Below, piece by piece: positions 8,301-16,242 of a stretch of 64,000 nt of DNA (positions within the stretch are counted from its first letter, which is position 1; every line of letters begins with the position of its first letter). A model generated the notes under the pieces. The model was not told the origin of the DNA. It saw nothing but the letters and a program-made list of their open reading frames with translations, and searched no databases. A program made the position numbers and the translations under genes. Source of the DNA: Lysobacter solisilvae (lineage in GTDB: Bacteria > Pseudomonadota > Gammaproteobacteria > Xanthomonadales > Xanthomonadaceae); the NCBI RefSeq assembly GCF_016613535.2, contig NZ_CP071518.1, forward strand, positions 3,472,001 through 3,536,000, written 5' to 3'.

Positions 8301-9474
8301 CTACGCGACGATCGCCTCCAGCTCGCCTTCCTCCGGCTCCGTGCCCGGCAGCCAGTGGCGCGGCAGGTCCAGGCTGAAGACGCAGCCCAAGCCAGGCAGG
8401 TTGCGCACACCCAGCGTGCCCAGGTTGGCCTCGGCGCAGCGGCGGGCGATCGTCAGGCCCAGGCCGAGACCGCTGGTGTCCTCGCCCGCCTGCGTGAAGG
8501 GCGTGAAGAATCGCTCCGCGTCACCTGGAGGCAGGCCGCCGCAGCGATCCTCGACGTCGATCAGGATCCGGTCGGCCGCGGCATACGCGTTGAGGGAGAT
8601 CTCGCTGTGCGGGTGCGAGAACTTGAAGGCGTTCTGCAGCAGGTTGCCCACCGCGGACAGCAACAGGTCGCGGTCCGCATCGACCGCCAGCGAGGGATCC
8701 ACGTTCGATACCGCCAGCGTGCATTCCCGCACCCCGGCCTCGAGCGAGGCGGAAAGCTTGACCTCGGCGATGAAGTCCGCCAGCGAGAACAGCCGATGCT
8801 GCACCGGCATGCCGGCGGACGTACGGACTTCAGCCAGGGACCGGTCGATCAGGTTGGCCAGGCCCACCAGGGCCCGGTCCAGCACGCCGCCCGTGGCGCC
8901 GTTGACGCCGACGTCGCCCAGCTTGATGACGGACAGCGCGAGCGTCGCCGTCGAGAGCAGGTTGCGCAGTTCGTGCGCGAAGAAGCCCAGCCTGCGGTTC
9001 AAATCGGCCGCATGCACGCCCGCCATGGCGAAGTCATGCTGGTAGCCGAACTCCGTCACGGCATTGGCGATGGCATTGTCCAGGCATCGGTTGAGCGTGC
9101 GGAACTCGCTGGCCTCGATCTGAACGCCGCGCTCGAACGCCAGGTCCGTGATCGCCTTGGCACACGTCGCCGTAATCGTGGACGACCTCTTCGATCGTGT
9201 AGCCCCGCTGCAGCAGTTCACGGCCATGCTGGGAGGCCGATTCGCCGATCTCCGACAGCGCCGGCTTGCCTCCGCCCGCCGCGCCGGAAACCTTGCGGCT
9301 TTCCGACGGGTGCGAGGTCTGTTCCATCCGCAGGGTGCGGATCAACTGCTCCAGGAACACCGTGACCCCGTGTTCGAGTTCTTCCTCGCCCACGCCGGCG
9401 GCCCGTCGCGCCACCTTGGCCCTGCAGCGTGCGATCAGTTCTTCCTGGTTGTTGGTAAGGAACTCGTGCAACAT
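8301..9474 (-). CDS. Sensor histidine kinase 3 (one +1 frameshift)
   Basis: A probable cytoplasmic histidine kinase of about 390 residues after removal of one base. The N-terminus MLHEFLTNNQEELIARCRAK opens a helical sensor domain of the type found in soluble xanthomonad kinases. The H-box is FFAHELRNLLS (His near residue 167), the N-box GNLLQNAFKFS and the G-boxes DRCGGLPPG and SGLGLGLTIARR. The start at 9474 follows a strong ribosome-binding site (GAGGGG). The frame changes within VVHDYGDVCQ/AITDLAFERG, at CC 9155-9156 on the plus strand, where one C appears expected. It follows kinase 2 in the same direction with a 245-base gap, and no response regulator is near. Confidence 0.8.
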
Positions 9475-9719
9475 CCCCTCACCATACGCCGATTCAGCTG
9501 GATAGCGCCTCCTCCGGCCGGAGTCGCGGCGAGCCGTACAGGCGCCGCGTGGGCGAGCAAGCGCGTTCACGCCGCGAAGATCCACCGACCGCCATGCGCG
9601 AACCATGCATTCGTCGCCTGCCAGCCAAGTGAATGCGTGTATTCGCGCACGGCTGGTTGATTTCGGCGACGCGATCGAGCGGCTGCGTTCTCGCGCCTCG
9701 GCAGCTCAGGTCGCCCGCA

Positions 9720-10957
9720 TCAACCGCGCGGCAGGCGCAGCTGAAAGGTCGTCCTGCCCCCCTGACGATTCCGCGCGGATGGTCCCCTGGTGGGCCTGCG
9801 CGATCTGGCTGACGATGAACAGTCCCAAGCCCAGGCTGGCCTGCTCCAGGTCGCCGCTGGATACGCCGCCGCGCCGGAGCGGTTCGAACATCAGCTCGAG
9901 CGTTTCCGGGGCGATCGGGTCGCCCTCGTTGGTAACGTCCAGCGCGACGCCGCCGTCGTCGTTGCGCAGCACGACGCGGATCTCGCCGCCGCGCTGGCCG
10001 TATTTGTGCGCGTTCACCACCAGGTTGGCCAGGGCCTGGCGGATGCTCACGGCATCGAACTGCCCGCGCACCGATTCGGGGGAGTGGAACTGGATGCGCG
10101 CTTCGGGCGTCGAGGCGCGCAGCAGTTCGATCTCTTCGCGGCACGCGGTGACGAGGTCGACGTCCTCCTTCTGGATCTCGAAACCCAGCCCCATCTGCGC
10201 CCGGTTGTACACCAGCAGCTTGTCCAGCAGCTCGCGCATGCGCTGGCCACTGCGGATGAGCCGCTGCGCGGCGGTCGCCGTCGTGGCCTCGCCCGTGGTG
10301 CGCGCGATCAGCTCGGAGGTCAGGACGATGGCGCCCCAGGGGATTGCGCAGGTCATGGCTGAGCACGCCCAGGAAGATGTTGCGCCAGCGGTCCATCTCC
10401 TCCGCGTAGTACGCCACCGACTCGGCGACCGCTTCGTCGATCGCTTCGTTGAACCGGGTCACCTCATCGGGCACGGCCGGCGCCTTGTCGGGCGCGGAGG
10501 CCCACAGGCGCAACACCGATGCGCGCAGGGCGCGGTATTCCGACACCAGGTGGGAGACGCTGTAACCGCTGTGGGCGCGATGCAGCGCGTGCGTGCCCGC
10601 GGCCGACCTTGTCCGGCCCTCCTTCGCGCGGCTCTCCGACCTGTCGGCTTCCCCGGTTCGGCCCTGGGACCTGTCGGCCTTCTGCGCACCGCCCAGGGAT
10701 TTGTCGCCATCCTCCCCACCGCCCCCGGAAAAATCGTCGCCCTCCTCCGCGCGGCCCTCGGACTTCTCGACTTCCTCCGCGCGGGTCTGCGTCGTGCGCA
10801 TGTCCGCCACGATCGTCTTGATGATCTCGGGCAGGTGATCGCGCAGCGTCACCTCGTCCAGCGGCGCCCCGACATCCACGGTCCTGGCGAACGTGATGGC
10901 GTGCTCGACGATGGTTTCAATCTCACGCTCGATGAAGTCCGCCAGCCCGCTTTGCAT
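9720..10957 (-). CDS. Sensor histidine kinase 2, paralogue of kinase 1 (two +1 frameshifts)
   Basis: This close paralogue of kinase 1 has about 411 residues when two extra bases are removed. It shares the RsbRD-like N-terminus (GLADFIEREIETIVEHAITF), the H-box GVLSHDLRNPL (His near residue 200), the N-box NLVVNAHKYGQRGG and the G-box LGLGLFIVSQIAQAHQ. A hydrophilic linker of about 48 residues (66-114, rich in Gly, Asp, Ser and Arg) is absent from kinase 1. The first break is in CCCC/GGGG at 10334-10342. The second is in the C6 run 9757-9762, and removing one base there gives the C-terminus GRTTFQLRLPRG, matching kinase 1. Start MQSG (10957) or MNGMQSG (10966) are both possible. Confidence 0.8.
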
Positions 10958-11343
10958 GCCGTTCATCCGGTTCGGGGAATCCCCGCCCAATCCTAGGCGA
11001 TCGCCCGGGTAGGGCTTGCGAAGACGGCATCGCTGCGCTGACATCCCGCCCGGCGCACCTGCCGTGCAGCCGGTGATCCGGGATGGGTCGGACGCGTTCA
11101 CGCAGGCTCAAACTGGCGCTGGCACTCCCCGAGCTACTGCGCCGACGCGCGAGGCGACGGCGAGCCATGTGCGAAGGTCATGTTCAGTCGCGCCAGGCTT
11201 CAAAGACATTTTTTCACTCGGCCTGGAGGGTGTGGGCCGCAGTCCTCGACTGGTCCCTGAGGAGCCCCCAGATCCGGGCGGTTGACTTGCTGGTCAAACT
11301 GACGTCCTCTCACACGACCACGCATCATTACGCAAGAGGGAAG
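10958..11343. other. Divergent non-coding region
   Basis: A gap of about 385 bases separates the kinase 2 start (minus) from the serine hydrolase start (plus). No ORF in it looks genuine. It should hold both promoters. A purine-rich GCAAGAGGGAAG stretch immediately before 11344 is the hydrolase ribosome-binding site. Confidence 0.5.
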
Positions 11344-13188
11344 ATGAGCTTCGTACGGCAGCACCGCCACGAGTCGCGTAAGGCTCTCGTCCCCAGCCTT
11401 CTCTGTTGTTCAATCGCGGTGCTTGCGACCAGTGCGGCTGTCGCCTGCCCGGCCCCACCGGCGCGTGCCGGCGGCGCCGTCAATGCGCATACCCGCTTCG
11501 TCGAGCAGAACCTGTTTCCCGCCGTGATGGAGGCTGGCGCCAAGCCGCTGAGCCTGTCCAATCGCATGCAGGCGTACGGCGTCCCGGGCGTCAGCGTGGC
11601 CGTGATCCACAAGGGCAAGGTGGATTGGGCGCGAGGCTGGGGTGTTCGTGACGCGACCCGATGCAAGCCGGTGACCGCGGACACGGCCTTCCAGGCGGCT
11701 TCGATCAGCAAGGTCGTGACGGCGGTCCTCGCCCTGCGGATGGTCGAGCAGGGCAGGATCGGTCTCGATCGCGATATCAATGCCTACCTGCGTTCATGGC
11801 AGCTGCCGGACGCTGGCACCACGTCGGCCGCACCCGTCACTCTGCGTCGATTGCTCAGCCATACCGCCGGCCTCAATGTCCACGGATTTCCCGGTTATCA
11901 GGCCGGCGCAGCCGTCCCGACTGCCGTCCAGGTGTTGAACGGGCAGCCTCCCGCGAACACCGAGGCTGTCCGGGTGATTTCCCCGCCCGATCCCGAATGG
12001 CGCTATTCCGGCGGTGGGTACGTCATCGCACAGGTCGCGCTGGAAGATGTCGCGCGGACGCCGTTCGCGCGCCTGGCCGAAAACGAAATTTTCCGGCGCG
12101 TCGACATGCCACACAGCGCCTTCTCCCAGCCGCCGTCCCCTGCCATTGCCGCGAACGCTGCCAGTGGGCACATCGATGGCAAGGTCGTCGCCAACGGCTA
12201 TCACGTCTACCCGGAACTCGGCCCGGCCGGTCTGTGGACCACAGCGGAGGACCTCGCCCACATGCTGCTGGACCTGCAGGCCGCGGCCGATGCGCGGCCC
12301 GCGCGCCTGCTCTCGCCTGCCATGGCGAAGGCCATGTTGACGCCGGTAAAGGGCCAGTGGGGCCTTGGCCCCGCGCTGTCCGGAACGGGCGCCGGCCGGC
12401 GCTTTGGTCACGACGGCGTCAATGAGGGCTTCCAGTCGACGATGGTGGCCTATGTCGAAAAGGGCGAAGGGGTGGTTGTCCTGACGAATGGTGCGGGCAA
12501 GCGCCTGGCCGACGAGATCGTTCGCGCCGTCGCCACCGACTATGGCTGGACCGAACTGGCCAGCAAGCCAACGATCGAAGCGCATCTGCCCACGGCGGCA
12601 CTCGCGGCGCTCGCGGGAAGATACGAGGGTGGGGGCCTTTCCGTTTACCTGGACCTGCGCGACTCCCGCCTGTATGCCAATACCGGAGGCCCAGAGCCGG
12701 AGCGCCTGATCGCGCTCTCCGCGGATCGTTTCAGGACATCTGCGAGCGGGATAGTAGTGGAGTTCGACAGAGCGCCCGACGGAAGCCCACTCGGCTTCAG
12801 GATCGTCGAAGGCGGACCTCCCATTAGCCTGGCGAGGAGCGCGGCGCCCACGTCGGACCCGCTGGCGCAGCCTCTCTTCATTCGTGGCTCGATGAACGAC
12901 TGGGGTACGTCGGCGCCGCTCATCAAGACGGCGGACGGCCAGCTGATGGCGGACCTTTCCCTCGGCGCCGGCGAGCATCAGCTGAAGATTGGATCGGGTG
13001 ACTGGCAGACGGCCGATTTCGGCCTCGTGGGCGCCACTGCGGTGCAGGAGCCCTTCGGTGTCCTGCCTCTGGTTCCACGCGGTGGAAACATCCGCTTGCA
13101 GCTTGCCGCGCCAGGCACGATCCGATTTCAGCTGAAGCAGGCTCCCACCGGATTGGTCCTCGAGATCCGCCGGTTGGAAGGAGACTGA
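11344..13188 (+). CDS. Secreted serine hydrolase (beta-lactamase class C fold) with C-terminal Ig-like domain
   Basis: This 614-residue exported protein belongs to the class C beta-lactamase/PBP-like family. After a signal peptide (hydrophobic about residues 20-35, AVACPAPPARA) comes the catalytic domain, with the SxxK nucleophile in QAASISKVVTA, the Tyr motif RYSGGGY and the third motif RFGHDGVNEGFQ. Residues about 415-505 form a linker or lipocalin-like region (ALAGRYEGGGLSVYLDL). The last ~100 residues (IRGSMNDWGTSAPL, AGEHQLKIGSGDWQ) look like an early-set or glycogen-binding-like beta domain, as in some esterases of this family. The likely activity is D-aminopeptidase, esterase or peptidase, and true beta-lactamase activity is not implied. 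Confidence 0.88.
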   Translation: MSFVRQHRHESRKALVPSLLCCSIAVLATSAAVACPAPPARAGGAVNAHTRFVEQNLFPAVMEAGAKPLSLSNRMQAYGVPGVSVAVIHKGKVDWARGWGVRDATRCKPVTADTAFQAASISKVVTAVLALRMVEQGRIGLDRDINAYLRSWQLPDAGTTSAAPVTLRRLLSHTAGLNVHGFPGYQAGAAVPTAVQVLNGQPPANTEAVRVISPPDPEWRYSGGGYVIAQVALEDVARTPFARLAENEIFRRVDMPHSAFSQPPSPAIAANAASGHIDGKVVANGYHVYPELGPAGLWTTAEDLAHMLLDLQAAADARPARLLSPAMAKAMLTPVKGQWGLGPALSGTGAGRRFGHDGVNEGFQSTMVAYVEKGEGVVVLTNGAGKRLADEIVRAVATDYGWTELASKPTIEAHLPTAALAALAGRYEGGGLSVYLDLRDSRLYANTGGPEPERLIALSADRFRTSASGIVVEFDRAPDGSPLGFRIVEGGPPISLARSAAPTSDPLAQPLFIRGSMNDWGTSAPLIKTADGQLMADLSLGAGEHQLKIGSGDWQTADFGLVGATAVQEPFGVLPLVPRGGNIRLQLAAPGTIRFQLKQAPTGLVLEIRRLEGD

Positions 13189-13290
13189 CCGGCACAGCGT
13201 CCGCGTGGGGGCGGGAGCGGCCGACATTGGCCACGGCGAACGCCTGCCGCCCCGTACGCAATCCCGCCCGCCCGGCACGCCGCACCCGCC

Positions 13291-13322
13291 AAAAAGAAAA
13301 GGGCCTGCTTGCGCAGGCCCTT
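13291..13322 (-). terminator. Rho-independent terminator of tRNA-Ala
   Basis: On the minus strand a 10-bp stem, AAGGGCCTGC with loop GCAA and GCAGGCCCTT, is followed by TTCTTTTT. It lies 9 bases downstream of the tRNA-Ala 3' end. The plus strand side has no T-run. Confidence 0.93.
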
Positions 13323-13330
13323 CGGATACG

Positions 13331-13406
13331 TGGTGGAGCGGAGGGGGATCGAACCCCTGACCTTCGCGATGCGAACGCGACGCTCTCCCAGCTGAGCTAC
13401 CGCCCC
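13331..13406 (-). tRNA. tRNA-Ala(CGC)
   Basis: This is a 76-nt tRNA on the minus strand with encoded CCA. The acceptor stem is GGGGCGG with CCGCTCC, the D-arm is GCTCAGCTGGGAGAGC, the anticodon stem TCGCG/CGCGA encloses the loop TTCGCAT (anticodon CGC, reading GCG), and the T-arm contains GGTTCGATCC. It has its own terminator and no adjacent tRNAs. I saw no duplicate 3' end that would mark an integrated element. Confidence 0.96.
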
Positions 13407-13525
13407 ACGTAGGGGCGCAAGTTTAACGGGGTTGGCCGGGGGATGCCAGCCGGGCCGCGGCACCTCCCCCGCCCCAGCCCAGCGCTCCGGGAGGCCGTCT
13501 TCCGCGCGAAGGCCGGAAGCGAGGT

Positions 13526-13702
13526 TCAAACGCAGTTGGCCATCCAGGGATATTGGGCTGGCTCCGCCAGGTCCTGGTCGGCGCAGGTCAGCGTCGTGGC
13601 TTCGCCGCCCGCCATCGGGAGCAGGTGGAGCTTCGCACCGCTGTTGTCGCGAGGGGACAGGAAAGCCAGCGTGCTTCCGTCCGCTGCCATGAAGGCCAGC
13701 AT
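13526..13702 (-). pseudogene. Remnant of an S9-type peptidase beta-propeller blade
   Basis: About 58 residues on the minus strand, reading AADGSTLAFLSPRDNSGAKL then HLLPMAGGEATTLT, resemble one blade of the TolB/WD40-like propeller of S9 prolyl oligopeptidases (family pattern SPDGxxLAFLS..D..G..QLxLLPxxGGEAxxLT). There is no catalytic domain and no plausible start close to the similarity. It lies in a 530-base gap after tRNA-Ala. I read it as a decayed fragment. The alternative is a short unrelated ORF. Confidence 0.4.
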
Positions 13703-13937
13703 GCGTCGAAGTCGACGCTGGAAGCAGCGCTGTGCACGAGTGCAATCACCTCGCAGGCAAGCATTCGCATGGAGCGTTCCCACGTGTTTTCTCCACGCAG
13801 CATTCAGCTTCCGTCGTTGCTGCCATGGAACGACACGAAGTGAATGGGGCTATGGCGCTACCTCACCGCAGTGTCATTGCCGCCCGCGTAGCGTCAGCGA
13901 ACCGGCGACCTGTCGGAACATATTTGGAGAAACAGAA

Positions 13938-14261
13938 ATGGGTAACAACCAGAATCAGCAAGGCGCCGGCAGCCAGACCGAACGTAAGGAAGGCGGCAAC
14001 CAGATGCAGGACCAGAAGGGCGGAAGCCAGGCTGTCAATGCTGCTGGTCAGACCGACAAGCAGGAAGGCCGCAGCGCCGCCGGACAGAATGAAAAGCAGG
14101 ACAGCCGCAGCGGCGGCCAGAACGAAAAGCAGGAAGGCCGCAGCGCTGGACAGACGGACAAGCAGTCCGCCAGCAGCGATGCCAAGACCGAGCAGAAGCC
14201 GGCCCGTAGTGGCCAGAGCGATCGCCAGGACACCCGCGGCGGGCAGAACGCCCAAGCGTAA
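13938..14261 (+). CDS. Low-complexity Gln/Lys/Gly/Ser-rich hydrophilic repeat protein
   Basis: This 107-residue protein has almost no hydrophobic residues. It is made of variants of a short unit such as QNEKQEGRSAGQ and QTDKQEGRSAAGQ, repeated about six times from residue 40 to 90, and it is certainly disordered in isolation. The start has a ribosome-binding site (GGAGA, 8 bases before ATG), and a strong terminator follows the stop, so it is a discrete transcription unit, not a chance ORF. Composition recalls hydrophilins and other stress-protective disordered proteins. That is a guess from composition, and no family is recognised. Confidence 0.7.
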   Translation: MGNNQNQQGAGSQTERKEGGNQMQDQKGGSQAVNAAGQTDKQEGRSAAGQNEKQDSRSGGQNEKQEGRSAGQTDKQSASSDAKTEQKPARSGQSDRQDTRGGQNAQA

Positions 14262-14295
14262 TTTTGTCGGGCTGCAAGGCCTTTGACTCCCTGGG

Positions 14296-14323
14296 AAGGG
14301 AGGGCTCATGCCCTCCCTTTTTT
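14296..14323 (+). terminator. Rho-independent terminator after the repeat protein
   Basis: An 8-bp stem GGGAGGGC / GCCCTCCC with a TCAT loop is followed by six T residues. It begins 35 bases after the stop codon of the hydrophilic repeat protein. Confidence 0.93.
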
Positions 14324-14535
14324 GTTGTGGCCGCCGCGCGGCTGGGCGGGCTGATATGTGGCACGCCAGCCCGCGTGCTGTCGGAACCGTGGTGGGAACC
14401 TCACGCCGGGCTGCGCGACCCAGGGCGCGAAAATTGCATCCGTTGCAGCGCAAGCCGCTGGTCGCCTACCCCGCCGGCGATGCCGCGCCGCTGGACGCCG
14501 CGCGTAAAATGCGACCACGGGTACGAGGTCGCGCC

Positions 14536-14740
14536 ATGAACATGCCGCAGGGAACGGATCCCGGGCTGATCAACCTGTTCGCCGCACTGGCCCAGGCACC
14601 GGCTCATGCTCGCGCCGTGGGAAGAAGTCGAACCCGACCTTGAACAGGGCTGGACGGAACTGGCGAACGGCTCCCCGCCCTGGGACCGGGTGGCCGAACT
14701 GATCCGGCAGGCCGCGACATCGAAGACCCGTGAGGGCTGA
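14536..14740 (+). CDS. Possible small protein, 67 residues if one extra base is removed
   Basis: Two overlapping frames suggest one small gene. The first reads MNMPQGTDPGLINLFAALAQ. The second, one base out of phase, reads MLAPWEEVEPDLEQGWTELA and continues ELIRQAATSKTREG to a stop at 14738. Removing one base around 14598-14606 joins them into 67 residues with consistent amphipathic, acidic character. Neither half alone is convincing. No family is recognised. The evidence is the same +1 pattern seen in known genes of this window. Confidence 0.35.
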
Positions 14741-15079
14741 CAACCGGTGCGACGACCGGGCGCCCGCGCACATGCGGCAGGTCCGGAGCGGCGGCGATCA
14801 TCGCCCGCCCGGAATCGACGGCGCGGCGCCGCTACGCCGACTCGGCGTATTTCCTGCCGCCCACCCCGTCCGGGTCGGCCCGCTTTCTCCGTATCCCTCT
14901 TTCAACGCAGATCGTGGCGGTGCCCCGCGCACCGACCCAGACCCACCCGCGGTCTGCGTTGCTTCGCTGTTTGCCGACGCATTTCGGTAGATGAGCAGTT
15001 ACGCCGCACGGACCGCGGCGAAGCATGGACATCCGGCCAAACCCGGACTTGCAGATGGACAACCACGGAAGACACGCAG

Positions 15080-15550
15080 ATGCAGAATTTGATTTCAATC
15101 ACCCTGACCGACCAGGACCTGGCCGACTTCGACGAGGCCCTCGCCACCCTGCGCCGGCTGATGGCGCCAATGGTGTCGCTCCAGGCCGCCGACCGCCGGG
15201 AACTGAGCAAGATGGGCCCCAAGTCAGAGGCCTTCTGCAGCCAGACCCTCGCGGTCCTGGCCAACAACCCCGGCATGGTCCCGCCCAACCTCGGCTTCCC
15301 CGAGGCGCAGGCGGACTACAAGACCCTGCAACAGCTCCGCCCCCGCTTCGCCCTCCTCCGCCAGCTGGCCGAAAAGTCCGACGACAGCGAACTGGCCCTG
15401 GGCAGCGACCTCATGGCCTGCTGCCTGGAGGGCTACCGCCTGATGTCCGGCGCCGGCCAGGCCGAGTCCCTGAAGGCCGCCCGCCGCGCGCTGTCGCAGC
15501 GCTTCGCCCGAAGGGCGGGCGCCGGGGAGCCGGAGGTGCCGCAGTCCTAG
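15080..15550 (+). CDS. Conserved hypothetical all-alpha protein
   Basis: This 156-residue protein starts MQNLISITLTDQDLADFDEA and appears entirely helical. It resembles a widely scattered uncharacterised family whose members share an N-terminal ISVTLT strand, an ELSKMGPKSEAFC block, a PPNLGF element and a C-terminal helix LMACCLEGYRLMSGAGQAES. No function is known to me. The start is the first Met matching this pattern, and upstream in-frame codons are Pro/Arg-rich non-coding shadow. A series of short direct repeats, a REP element and a strong terminator follow it. Confidence 0.75.
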   Translation: MQNLISITLTDQDLADFDEALATLRRLMAPMVSLQAADRRELSKMGPKSEAFCSQTLAVLANNPGMVPPNLGFPEAQADYKTLQQLRPRFALLRQLAEKSDDSELALGSDLMACCLEGYRLMSGAGQAESLKAARRALSQRFARRAGAGEPEVPQS

Positions 15551-15562
15551 TCGTGGTTCCGT

Positions 15563-15660
15563 CTGATCGCCTTTCACTCCTGATCGTCTTTCAGTCCTGA
15601 TCGTCGTTCAGTCCTGATCGTCATTTCAGCCCTGATCGTCATTTCAGCCCTGATCGTCAT
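15563..15660. repeat. Six tandem copies of a 17-19 bp repeat
   Basis: The unit TCCTGATCGTCNTTTCAG is repeated about six times right after the stop codon at 15550, with single-base and one-base-length variation between copies. The last copy runs into a REP-like element (CATCCCCGCGAACGCGGGGATCC, positions about 15658-15680). Both are upstream of the terminator at 15702. Confidence 0.8.
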
Positions 15661-15701
15661 CCCCGCGAACGCGGGGATCCAGTGACTTTGCAGTCCCAGT
15701 G

Positions 15702-15747
15702 AGCCCGGCGGATCGGCCAAGCGCCTGATCCGCCGGGCTTTTTTATT
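15702..15747 (+). terminator. Strong rho-independent terminator
   Basis: A perfect 13-bp stem, AGCCCGGCGGATC at 15702-15714 with GATCCGCCGGGCT at 15727-15739, is followed by TTTTTTATT. It ends transcription from the upstream conserved hypothetical gene and insulates the 21-bp array that starts a few bases later. Confidence 0.92.
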
Positions 15748-15750
15748 GCG

Positions 15751-16086
15751 CCGAGCTCGGAGCTCGGCCCGTGGGGATAAGTGCTCGGCCCGTGGGGATA
15801 AGTGCTCGGCGGGTGGGGATAAGTGCTCGGCGGGCCGAGCGAAAAGCTCGGGGCGCCGAGTAAATTGCTCGGGCTGCCGAGCGAATTGCTCGGGGGGCGG
15901 AGCTTTTTGCTCGGGAGGCCGAGCGAAAGGCTCGGGGTGCCGAGCTCAGAAGGCGGGGGGCCGAGCGATTTGCTCGGGGCGCGGGAAGTTTTGCTCGGGG
16001 CGCCGAGTAAAAAGGGCGGCGGTCGGGAATTTGAGCTCGGGGGGCCGAGCACTTATCCCCAACAGTGCAGAAGTTATCCCCACGGG
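15751..16086. repeat. 21-bp periodic hairpin array with DnaA-box-like ends
   Basis: The hexamer GCTCGG recurs at exact 21-bp steps: 15762, 15783, 15804, 15825, 15846, 15867, 15888, 15909, 15930, (15951 diverged), 15972, 15993, (16014 diverged), 16035. Between hexamers most units carry CCGAG(C) and a short variable AT-rich core (GAAAA, TAAATT, GAATT, TTTTT, GATTT, GTTTT), so each unit can fold as CCGAGC-core-GCTCGG. The three leftmost units carry TGGGGATAAGT instead. Two inverted copies (TTATCCCCA) close the right end at about 16053-16061 and 16073-16081. Because 21 bp is seven codons, several spurious ORFs run through it. It lies between a terminator and hsdR. Confidence 0.9.
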
Positions 16087-16242
16087 CGAATCCGCAGCCC
16101 AAGTTGCACGCCGATCAGACTGAAGCACTCACTTTGCCCAATCAGTCCCGCCGGTAGCTCCCCGCCTCCAGTACCCAGAGCGGCTCGCGCGCCGCGGCGC
16201 CGGCAGGCATGATCAGCGTCCAGCACTGCGAGGGGGACGCAG

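Noticed and set aside
3255..10957. Three kinase pseudogenes
   Set aside because: The breaks are all +1 and mostly in homopolymers, the same as in nuo genes, and all catalytic motifs are intact. I treat them as genes with sequence errors.
13331..13406. tRNA-Ala as an attachment site of an integrated element
   Set aside because: No integrase gene and no second copy of the tRNA 3' end were seen in the window.
15751..16086. Chromosomal replication origin
   Set aside because: There is no dnaA, dnaN, gidA or parAB gene and the 9-mers are one base off the consensus. DnaA-like binding is kept only as a hypothesis.
15657..16212. Several long ORFs on both strands through the 21-bp array
   Set aside because: They exist because 21 bp is seven codons, so a stop-free unit stays stop-free. 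The products are simple Pro/Ser/Gly/Arg heptad repeats with no start context, and frames on both strands are equally open.
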